Assembly: GCF_027595985.1 (NCBI RefSeq)
Contig: NC_073305.1
Span: 116,282,114 to 116,346,113, forward strand
Direction: 5' to 3'
DNA from: Sorex araneus
Taxonomy: Eukaryota; Chordata; Mammalia; Eulipotyphla; Soricidae
Length of the DNA: 64,000 nt
This document shows, piece after piece, positions 56,290 through 64,000 of the stretch (position 1 is the stretch's first letter; every line of letters starts with the position of its first letter). The translations under genes were made by a program, and so were the position numbers. The notes below the pieces were generated by a model. That model was not told where the DNA came from. It worked only from the letters and a program-made list of their open reading frames with translations, and made no database searches.

Positions 56290-56990
56290 GAAAAAGAGCT
56301 TACTTTCTTTTTGATATGTTTGTCCTTTCAACATGGCTTGATTTGCAAGAACGCTGTGGGTTTGACTGTCACTCCACTTTTATTTGTTCACAGTTGATGA
56401 GCCTGGACTCACCCCAGGCAGCTGTTGGTGAACTTGGACATGACCCATTGATTTGTGAGCACAGATTTTCAAGCAGTCGAGTGACAAAGAAATCCACCCA
56501 AACATGCACTGTTGTAATCTTCAAAAAAGGGAAATTCTCACAAGTTTCCCACTTTTTATTTCTAAATACGAATACGTGAAGGGCCCTAACTAACTAGCTG
56601 TTTTAGGGGAAAAAAACTAGAAAATAATTGCAAAGCACCAAAGGGCATTTAGAATCCTAGGAGAGAGCTGGGTTAGACTTGATTGATCAAAATTATTGTG
56701 CTTGTTTTGGATTGGGCCCCATGGCCAGCTGATCAGAACCTTTATATCTGTAACCAGCAGCAATTGTTCCACTAATTAGCTACACAAGGTGCAACGGTTT
56801 TTTTTTTTTAAAGTCCAATTGGGATTTTGTTGTTGCTCATCAATAAGGTAAGTGATAAATATGTGGACTCTTGTTTAAGAGACATATATAGAAAATTCTT
56901 GTGGGGATAGAAAAGTAATATTTGGAATAACATTAAGGAAAGGCACACCAGCTTTTCACATTGTAAATGTGAAATTAAATTTGATAAAAT
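56290..56990 (+). promoter_or_regulatory. SINE-free island, possible GJA10 5' exon or enhancer
   Basis: About 700 bp without any repeat in a region where SINEs occur every few hundred bases. It contains a homeodomain-type palindrome CTAATTAG (about 56773-56780) and a strong donor AATAAGGTAAGTG (about 56842-56854), 3.1 kb upstream of the GJA10 coding exon. Its function is inference only. Confidence 0.3.
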
Positions 56991-56997
56991 TCAAGAA

Positions 56998-57338
56998 TAT
57001 TTTTTGGGAGGCCACACTTGGTGATGCTTATGAGTTACTCCTGGCTCTGTGCTCAGGAATCAACTCCTGGCAGTGCTCAGGGGACTATTTGGGATGCTGG
57101 GGATTAAACCCAGATAGGTCAAGAGCCCTATCTGCTATACTATCACTCCAGCTCAACAAGAATATTTCTCAGGTCCAGAGTGATAGTACTATGGATAGGG
57201 TGCTTGCCCTGCACTTGACAGACCCAACTTAGATCTTCTACACTCCATATGGTCCTCCGAGCCCCGCCAGAAGTGAGCTCTCAGAGCACAGTGCCAGAAG
57301 TAAGTCCTGAGCACCACCAGGTGTGGCCCCAAAACAAT
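56998..57338. mobile_element. Two SINEs
   Basis: 56998-57153 (-) and 57171-57338 (+). Confidence 0.82.
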
Positions 57339-57582
57339 ATTTCTAAGACCTATAGTCATTTAAGGTAAAAAGTAATTGTTTTTAAGGAAATGTAGAGATA
57401 ATTGTCTAAGGGATGTTCTTGCAGGTTACTAGACCTTATTGTGTTTCTGTTTTGAATGTAGGTTTTTTTCCTTTAATTGCTATTTGCTATTTGATGGTAA
57501 ATTCTAGAATATTTCTAAGATCTGTAGTGATTTAAGGTCGAAAGTAGTTGCTTATTGGAAACCCAGGAGTAATTGTCTAAGG
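57336..57582 (+). repeat. Diverged local duplication
   Basis: 57336-57411 and 57508-57582 align through ATATTTCTAAGA, TAGTSATTTAAGGT, AAAGTARTTG and AATTGTCTAAGG. Same orientation, about 171 bp apart. Confidence 0.8.
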
Positions 57583-57630
57583 CAGAATAGAGCTGGTTTG
57601 CAGGGGTAGAAGGTTGAAAATCATTGGTCT

Positions 57631-57822
57631 TGAGGCTGGAGCAATAGCACAGCGGGTAGGGCATTTGCCTTGCATGCGGCTGACCCGGGTTCAATTCCCA
57701 GCATCCCATATGGTCCCCCGAGCCCCGCCAGGAGTAATTTCTGAGTGCAAAGCCAGGAGTAACTCCTGTGCATCGCCGGGTGTGACCCAAAAAGCAAAAA
57801 AAAAAAAAAATAAATAAATAAA
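57631..57822 (+). mobile_element. SOR-type SINE
   Basis: Near-consensus. Flanks AAATCATTGGTCTTG and AAATTATTGGTCTTG; tail of A plus (AAAT)n. Confidence 0.93.
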
Positions 57823-57962
57823 AATTATTGGTCTTGGTTTGAACTGCCAGGCCATGGACTGATCTGTGGGCAGATGCCAGCCGCAGGTGTAGAAAGGGTG
57901 AAGAACACTGGTCTAAGGATCTCGCTCTTGCAAGCCAATATGCAAGTTATATTTCTGCTTTT

Positions 57963-58606
57963 GGTTTGTTTATCTTTGGGTCACACCCAGCAGTGCTCAG
58001 GTCTTACTCCTGGCTTTGCACTCAGGATCACTTCTGATGGGGCTCAAGGGATCATATGGTATGCTGAGGATTGAACCCCGGTCAGCAGTGTGCAAGGTCA
58101 GCAGCGTGCAAGCAGTGTCTAAAAGAAGCACTATGTAATTTAAGATAGCCAAATTGATAATAAGCTAGTGAAATTGATTAGTTTTTCTGACCTCAGGGTT
58201 TATTTTTATTTTTGTTTTGTTTTGCTTACTTTTAGCCACAAATAGAGGTGTTCAGGGCTTACTCCTGGCTTTGTGCGCAGGAATCATTCCTGGCAACTAC
58301 TTTAAAATTTTGTTCTAAAAAATGCTTTTAAATTTATATGTAAATATAGATATGTTCACACGTGGTTGCAATGCAATGTTTATTAATATGTATACACACA
58401 GGTTTGCTTAGTCAAATGTATGCATATACTGGCATAAATTTATTTATAATTTTTTGGAAGGGGCACACTTGGTCATGCCTGGGGCTTACTCCTGGGTCTG
58501 TGCTCAGGGATCTACTCCTGATTGGGCTCAAGAGACCATATGGGGTACAGAAAATTGATCCCAGATCAGCAAGGGCCCTATCTGCTATACTATTGTTCAG
58601 GCTTGT
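57963..58606 (-). mobile_element. Three minus SINEs
   Basis: 57963-58115 (with a GTCAGCAGYGTGCAAG slip duplication), 58215-58298 (truncated) and 58449-58606. Confidence 0.78.
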
Positions 58607-58675
58607 AGTGCCATACATTTATATAAATAATACATTGGGTAAAATACAGTCATACTTTCTAACAAGAAAGTCTTC

Positions 58676-58790
58676 TCCCTTTTCTCCTCTTCCTCTTCTC
58701 CTTTTTTTCTTCTCTCTTCTTCATCCCCTTTCTTCCCTTCTCTCCATCCCCTTTCTTTCTCCTCCTTCCCTTTCTTAGATATTTTGCCTC
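58676..58790 (+). repeat. Pyrimidine (TC)-rich tract
   Basis: Almost pure C/T for more than 100 bases, CTCCTCTTCC-type. Confidence 0.9.
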
Positions 58791-58876
58791 TCCTTTTCCC
58801 TTATAACTCTTCTTCATCCTGATAACCTACCCACAGACGTCTTATAACCCATATCAACTTTCTGATATGTGTTTTT

Positions 58877-59046
58877 TTTTTTGGTTTTTGGGTCACACCT
58901 GGCGATGCACAGGGGTTACTCCTGGCTCTGCACTCAGGAATCACTCCTGGCAGTGCTCAGGGGACCATATGGGATGCCGGGATTTGAACCCGGGTCAGCC
59001 TCGTGCAAGGCAAACGCCCTACCCACTATGCTATCACTCCAGCCCC
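58877..59046 (-). mobile_element. SOR-type SINE with 16-bp duplication
   Basis: Flanked by perfect TCTGATATGTGTTTTT (58861-58876 and 59047-59062). Confidence 0.94.
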
Positions 59047-59451
59047 TCTGATATGTGTTTTTCCACATAGTCCTAATAATCACATATCCACACATCCATG
59101 TATGCTTGTACACATTGTAAGATTTTCTTTCATTCATGCTTTATAATTTTGCATTTTATCTATGAATCAATTTCGACAGATAATTCTGAGACTTATTTCA
59201 TAGGATGATTATTTTATGTTTATTTTATAAATAAGACTTTATCTTATTTCATAGGATATATGGTAAATGGGAATCTCAAATGGGTAGGCAAACTGAACAA
59301 CAGTGTGGAATGAAATGCACCGGGCAGGTATGAGGACAACATATATATTAGGATGAGGACAACTTTGTGACAGAGAGACGAGAATAGAAAGAGATTGTGT
59401 CAGATTGTGTCAGGGGGGTCCTTATTGTTTTTTTTTAACAACTATATCCTG

Positions 59452-59640
59452 GAGGGTCTGGACAGATAGTACCGGGTGGAGGGCACTTGACTTGCATGTG
59501 ACTGACCTCCATTTGAGTGCCTTAGACCATTCAGCAATCCTGACACCCAGTTGACCTCCATTTGATCCCCAGCACCACATGGTCCCCTGAGCACCACCAA
59601 AAGCAGTCTAGAGGTCCCAAGCACTGACAGGTGTGGCTCT
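59452..59640 (+). mobile_element. SINE with internal 49-bp spaced duplication
   Basis: TGACCTCCATTTGA occurs at 59503-59516 and 59552-59565 within the tRNA-like part, so the copy has an internal duplication or insertion. Confidence 0.8.
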
Positions 59641-59980
59641 AGAGGTTTCCAGGCACCGTCAAAGTAACCCAACAACACAGGGTTCAAGTAGTATCACATG
59701 CTGGACCCTGACACTGAGCTGCCAGTCTGGCTGACTGAAAATTGCTAGGAGGCCTCAGACCACTTGGGAACCCCTTCAATGAACAAAAATAAAATAAAAA
59801 TAACGATAAAACCGATACTCTTTGGAAACATCCTATTACATTATACCTGGGTCAAGGATATCAGAGCTGGAAAATCCTTTATAGATTTTTTTTGGTGTGA
59901 CTTAAAAAAGTACCTGCAGTACTTATGAGCTTTTGTCCTCATTTGTCCCACTGATGGGTGCTATTAATCTGTGTTTCCTA

Positions 59981-60004
59981 TATTTCAGACACTAGTCTCT
60001 TGCC
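59981..60004 (+). promoter_or_regulatory. GJA10: GJA10 splice acceptor and 5' leader
   Basis: A pyrimidine-rich tract ending TATTTCAG is followed by 16 bases and the start codon in a fair context (TTGCCATGG). Connexin genes usually have a non-coding first exon spliced just upstream of the coding exon, which fits. Confidence 0.65.
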
Positions 60005-61480
60005 ATGGGGGACTGGAACTTACTGGGTGGCATCCTAGAGGAGGTTCATTCCCATTCAACTATAGTGGGGAAAATCTGGCTGACCATTCTCTTCATTTTC
60101 CGAATGCTGGTCCTTGGTGTGGCTGCCGAAGATGTCTGGGATGACGAACAGTCAGCTTTTGTTTGCAATACCCAGCAGCCAGGTTGCAGTAATGTCTGTT
60201 ACGATGATGCTTTCCCCATCTCTCTGATCAGGTTCTGGGTTTTGCAAATTATCTTCGTGTCTTCCCCTTCTCTGGTGTATATGGGCCATGCCCTTTACAG
60301 ACTCAGGACCTTTGAAAAGGAGAGACAGAAGAGAAAGGCCCACCTGAGAGCCCACCTGGAGGATCCCGAGCTGGAGTGGGAGGAGCAGCAGAGAATTGAG
60401 AGAGAGCTGAGGCGGCTAGAGGAGCACAGGCGGGTCCAGAAAGTCCCTCTGCGAGGATGTCTGCTGAGAACTTACGTTCTACATGTTTTGACCAGATCTG
60501 TACTGGAAGTAGGCTTCATGACAGGCCAGTATATTCTTTACGGATTTCAAATGAACCCCCTTTACAAATGCACTCAACCTCCTTGTCCCAACGCAGTGGA
60601 CTGCTTTGTATCCAGGCCCACAGAGAAGACCATTTTCATGCTCTTTATGCAAAGTATCGCGGCCGTCTCTTTGTTTCTCAATGGACTGGAAATATTTCAT
60701 CTGGGAATCAGGAAAATTATAAGAGCAGTTCATGAAAAACCCGGTGGTGACGGCACTGAGTCTGAAAAGGGGCCTCAGCTTGTTTTGGAAAAGTACTCGG
60801 TGGTCCAGCCGTGTATGATTTGCTCTTCATTGCATGAGAGAAGCTCCCTGCTTCAAGCCAACAATCAACAGCACCCCCTCCAAGCCAGTGCACCAAAGCT
60901 TAACACAATGCGGCAAATCCCACAACCCAGGCAACTCGAGGTGGACGCTTGCTGCAGTCAAGAAGACAGTGCTGAGAAGGATCAGCACGGTGGACAGCTC
61001 CATGTCCATGAGCCAGGTCTGTGGACCCACAGTGCCACCCTTCAGCACCCAGGACAGCACTCAGGCAAGCCCTTTGGGCCACAGAATGCAAAGTGCCATT
61101 CCTGGTTGCTTACTGCCGCCCCTCCCAGACAGGGGGCATCATATGCACCAGGACCCTGGGAGCAAGCCCAGGTCCGGCACCTTGCAGGAGAGTCTCTCAC
61201 AGATGCGCAAAGTCTCTGCAGAGATAGTGAGGGCAGCGTGAGGGAGAGTGGAGTCTGGATGGATCGATCGTGCCCTGCCAGTCGCAAGGCCAGCTTTCTT
61301 TCCAGAGTAATGTCCGAAAAGGGACAGCTGCACAGTGACTCAGGAAGCTCTGGTTCTCAGAAGAACTCTTGCGTAGACTCGCCATACCTAGACAACAGTC
61401 CCTCGCTTCTGCCTTCAGCTACTGGACGCCGGAGATCAATGGTAAGTAAAGGTAGACTTAATCAGCCTGATTGGTCATAG
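60005..61480 (+). CDS. GJA10: GJA10 (connexin-62 / mouse Cx57 orthologue)
   Basis: Alpha-type connexin forming gap-junction hemichannels in the plasma membrane, best known from retinal horizontal cells. The frame gives 491 residues starting [19 protein letters not shown]. Four membrane segments lie at about 23-43, 74-95, 153-175 and 208-232. Extracellular loop 1 has C54-x6-C61-x3-C65 and loop 2 has C189-x4-C194-x5-C200, the connexin signatures. The cytoplasmic loop (about 101-150) is long and highly charged with [18 protein letters not shown]. The C-terminal tail is long and serine-rich. An acceptor (TATTTCAG, ending 59988) places the exon start at 59989 after a 5' non-coding exon elsewhere. 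A perfect donor lies inside the frame at 61442, so the last 13 residues may be intron read-through. The human protein is longer (543 residues as I recall). Confidence 0.95.
   Translation: MGDWNLLGGILEEVHSHSTIVGKIWLTILFIFRMLVLGVAAEDVWDDEQSAFVCNTQQPGCSNVCYDDAFPISLIRFWVLQIIFVSSPSLVYMGHALYRLRTFEKERQKRKAHLRAHLEDPELEWEEQQRIERELRRLEEHRRVQKVPLRGCLLRTYVLHVLTRSVLEVGFMTGQYILYGFQMNPLYKCTQPPCPNAVDCFVSRPTEKTIFMLFMQSIAAVSLFLNGLEIFHLGIRKIIRAVHEKPGGDGTESEKGPQLVLEKYSVVQPCMICSSLHERSSLLQANNQQHPLQASAPKLNTMRQIPQPRQLEVDACCSQEDSAEKDQHGGQLHVHEPGLWTHSATLQHPGQHSGKPFGPQNAKCHSWLLTAAPPRQGASYAPGPWEQAQVRHLAGESLTDAQSLCRDSEGSVRESGVWMDRSCPASRKASFLSRVMSEKGQLHSDSGSSGSQKNSCVDSPYLDNSPSLLPSATGRRRSMVSKGRLNQPDWS
61442..61447 (+). promoter_or_regulatory. 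GJA10: Splice donor inside GJA10 reading frame
   Basis: ATG followed by GTAAGTA is a near-ideal donor. Splicing here would remove the last 13 codons of the single-exon frame and attach a downstream C-terminal exon. As I recall, mouse Cx57 does encode its extreme C terminus on a separate exon. No downstream exon could be identified in this window. Confidence 0.6.
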
Positions 61481-61605
61481 TTTCTATGATCTGTTCACTT
61501 ATTAACTTTCCTTTTCTTCTTTCTGGTACCTATTTGTGTGTTGAAAGAGAGGGATAAGAAGGGAGGGAGGTTAATTTGGGGAGATTTAATTCATTGATGA
61601 AATGC

Positions 61606-62250
61606 AGGGCCAGAGAGATAGTACAGTGGGTAAGGTGCTTATTTTACATGAGGCGGATTTGAGTTCAACTCCCAGCACCCCGTATGGTCCTCTGAGCCCA
61701 CCAGTAGTGATTACTGAGAGCAGAGCTAGGAATAAGCCCTGAGCATCACTGGATGTGTCCCCAAACAAACAATAACAAAAAAGCAACAAGGGGAAAGAAA
61801 AGGGGAGGGGAAGTTAGGCTAGAGAGATACAATAGCATCTTATCTTTCATGGTGCGTATCTTACATGCTGTCAAACAGAGTTTGATCCCTGACACTTCAC
61901 ATGGTTCTCTTGTCCCTGTCCACAAAACCAGGAGTAAACCCCAAACACAGCTAGATGTGTCCCCCCCCTTCAAAATCCCACAAAATTCCACTTATAAAAT
62001 AAGTGTAATAAACTTTTATATCTATCAGTCATAACTTCTGGGTATATAAGTAAATCAAATAAGTTTCTGGGGCAGGGGATAGAGTTGAAAGAACTGGAAC
62101 TCATGCCTTGCATACAGAACCCACAGGTCTGCTCCCTGGTACCACATGTGGCCCTGGGTGGGCCTCCAGCACCACCATGAGCATTGAAGCTTCAGGCCCA
62201 TGCAGCCAGTGGCCTTGGGCCTTCTGAGCATTATTTGTAAGTCTTCACTT
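61606..62250 (+). mobile_element. Three plus SINEs downstream of GJA10
   Basis: 61606-61772 (clear), 61817-61970 and 62068-62250 (diverged). Confidence 0.75.
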
Positions 62251-62406
62251 CAGCCCCTGAAAGGGTCTGTCATCAAGGGGTTCAGCATCTCAACAGGGAA
62301 GTTAAGAGAATAAACATACATATGGTAGTGAATGTTGGGTATGGACACTTGTTGGTGGGAGTGTGGACATGGGGTGGGTCAGGAAGAGCTTTGTAGTTGA
62401 AGTTTT

Positions 62407-62608
62407 TTTTTTTTTTTTTGTGTGTGTGTGTGTGTTTGCTTTTTGTGTCACACCTGACAATGCTCAGATGTACAGGGGTTCCTCCTGGCTTTGCACTCAG
62501 GAATCACTCCTGGTGGTACTCAGGGGACCATATGGGATGCTGGGAATCGAATCCGGGTTGGCCGTGTGCAAGGAAAACACCCTACCTGCTGTGCTATCCC
62601 TCCAGCCC
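62407..62608 (-). mobile_element. SOR-type SINE with (GT)n
   Basis: Minus copy; the tail complement holds GTGTGTGTGTGTGTG. A small insertion (CAGATGTA) lies after AATGCT. Confidence 0.9.
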
Positions 62609-62976
62609 CTGAAGTTGCTTTTGAATTGAATTTTGCAAGAAGTGAGTTTCTCTAGACTTGGGAGAACTGGGTTCCACAGAAGGAAGAAGTCAAGTGTTAG
62701 AGGGAATCACCCAGCAGAGGGCAGCACACAGCAGCTCTGCGAAGCCCTGAGTGTCTGCAGCCGAGGCCAGAAGGATGCTGTAGAATGACAGACAGTGAGG
62801 GGGTGAGAGCAGAGGGTGAGATCTACGTACGCCCTTCAAAGCTCTTCCTGTCATGCTCTGGAGAGTGAATGGGAGGAGTGCTTGGCAATTTTGTTTTTTA
62901 AATTATATGTATATAAAATTAAGATAAATAAATTTTATTTATATTAGTAAATATAAATAAATCACATATTATATAT

Positions 62977-63029
62977 ATTAGCTTTCCTTTTCTTCTTTCT
63001 GGTGCCTATGTGTGTTTGAAAGAGAGGGA
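62977..63029 (+). repeat. Copy of GJA10 3' flank
   Basis: 53 bp matching 61501-61554 with a few changes, including CTTTCCTTTTCTTCTTTCTG and TTGAAAGAGAGGGA. Same orientation, 1.5 kb apart. Confidence 0.85.
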
Positions 63030-63056
63030 GAGGAATACATTTGGTCACAAATATAT

Positions 63057-63219
63057 TTTCGGCCACACTTGGCAGTACTCAGGGACTATTTATTCCTGGC
63101 TCTGCACTCAGGAATTACTCCTGGCGGTGCTTGGGGAATCATGTAGGATAGCAGGCATGAAACCTGGGTTGCCTATGTATGAGGCAAGTGCCCTCCCCGC
63201 TGTACTATCTCTCCAACCT
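63057..63219 (-). mobile_element. SINE
   Basis: Minus copy, CGGCCACACTTGGCAG start. Confidence 0.87.
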
Positions 63220-63651
63220 CTTTGGCACCTTTGAACTGCCCTTGTCTTCCTCAGGAATGAGGGTGAGCATCATTGTTTTAAAAGTCCTATATAAATATTT
63301 GGTGATATATTTCACAAGGACTATAATCAATATGGTATTGATTTTAATTCTGTTCTCTGAAAAGCCACATGGGAAAAAGAAAGTCTTCCTGGCCATTGTA
63401 AGATACAATGAATGTTGACTATAATGCTTCTCAGTTGGGAAAGAGAAAATGATACCTGCTTTACCCAGTGCTCCTGATGGTGCTTTTCATTCATGGTGTT
63501 GATAAAGAATGAGTTCCTCTACCCCAGTTTTATCTTGCTACTGAAGGCTTAGAGACATTGCTCTATGCATTAAAGTCGATCTTGCCAAGGAATCAGCCTA
63601 TGTGGCTTATTTCCTACTGAGTGTCAAACTGATACTCATTTCTTTCTCTGT

Positions 63652-63798
63652 TTCTGATTTTGGGGGAGCTACATCTGGTCGTGCTGTGTTTAGGGCATAC
63701 TCCTGGCTCTGTGCTTAGGGATCATTCCTGGTGAGGGTCAGGGGACAGTAATGGAGTGCTAGGAATCGAACCTCCAGTTGTACCATCTCTCTATCCTT
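63652..63798 (-). mobile_element. Old minus SINE
   Basis: Diverged and shortened near the head. Confidence 0.72.
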
Positions 63799-64000
63799 GT
63801 TCTCTGCATTTGTGAAAGAACTAGGACAATCGTTTTCATTTCCCTTTCCTGTTACTGCCTTCCCTGTGAGAGGAGCCTTTGAATCGAGAGAACTGAGGGG
63901 GAGAGAGCAGTGTTTAGTTAAGGTTGATGTTCTTGATCCTTTAGATCATCCTTCAGGAGAGACCAACTATTGTGAACAGCATGAATGTGTGTGGGAATTT

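Larger units (their letters stand above)
54086..59988 (+). other. CASP8AP2-GJA10 interval
   Basis: SINEs at 54092-54220 (-), 54254-54428 (+), 54948-55045 (+, degenerate), 55071-55294 (-, long type), 55490-55568 (tRNA-like), 55755-55900 (-), 55973-56140 (+), 56188-56285 (+), 56998-57153 (-), 57171-57338 (+), 57631-57822 (+), 57963-58115 (-), 58215-58298 (-), 58449-58606 (-), 58877-59046 (-) and 59452-59640 (+). SINE-free single-copy stretches: 54480-54940, 55300-55480, 56290-56990, 59050-59450 and 59700-59980. GJA10's non-coding first exon may lie here. Confidence 0.5.
61481..64000 (+). other. GJA10 3' flank
   Basis: Contains plus SINEs (61606-61772, 61817-61970, 62068-62250), minus SINEs (62407-62608, 63057-63219, 63652-63798), a duplicated segment of the GJA10 3' flank (62977-63029), and single-copy stretches 62610-62975, 63220-63650 and 63800-64000 with no coding signal recognised. 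Confidence 0.55.

Noticed and set aside
1-64000. CRISPR array, operon, prophage or other microbial system
   Set aside because: Repeats are dispersed tRNA-derived SINEs with target duplications, and the genes are spliced vertebrate genes. Nothing prokaryotic is present.

Overview
This is mammalian nuclear DNA, almost certainly from a shrew (Soricidae, most likely genus Sorex). The main reason is a tRNA-derived SINE present in about 100 copies. Its head reads like a tRNA, with an intact B box GGTTCGATTCC. Its body carries CCATATGGTCCCC, GGAGTAATTCCTGAGTGCAGAGCC and GTGACCCAAAAAGC, followed by an A-rich tail. From memory this is the shrew SOR-type SINE; no database search was possible.

Three protein genes are present in the order MDN1 (minus), CASP8AP2 (plus), GJA10 (plus). 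This is the order I recall for human 6q15 (MDN1-CASP8AP2-GJA10-BACH2), so the block looks syntenic. (1) Bases 1-7480 hold the 5' end of MDN1: promoter CpG island, coding exon 1 (6930-7031), exon 2 (2190-2416) and part of intron 2; the rest lies left of the window. (2) Bases 7480-20930 are intergenic and retroelement-rich, including a 1.9-kb inverted L1 and an unusual L1-tailed element. (3) Bases 20930-21700 are a second CpG island, the CASP8AP2 promoter, with a palindromic E2F site, ETS-like motifs and two inverted CCAAT boxes. (4) CASP8AP2/FLASH spans about 21250-54085. Nine coding exons join in frame to 1,959 codons plus stop. (5) Bases 54085-59988 are intergenic or GJA10 5' sequence with a SINE-poor island. 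(6) GJA10 (connexin-62/57 type) occupies 60005-61480. (7) Bases 61481-64000 are its 3' flank.

The genes are neighbours rather than an operon. MDN1 (Rea1/midasin) is the AAA+ ATPase that remodels pre-60S ribosomes. CASP8AP2 links U7 snRNP, the histone cleavage complex and NPAT in histone-mRNA 3' processing. GJA10 forms gap junctions, best known in retinal horizontal cells. MDN1 and CASP8AP2 are transcribed divergently from separate CpG islands about 14 kb apart.

I found no undescribed gene system. The most unusual sequence features are a U6 snRNA/L1 chimeric retrogene, an L1-tailed GC-rich element with a second truncated copy, a 59-bp copy of CASP8AP2 exon 8 inside intron 8 together with four other short local duplications, a textbook inverted L1, CASP8AP2 exon 4 squeezed between two retroelements, and a perfect splice donor inside the GJA10 reading frame.
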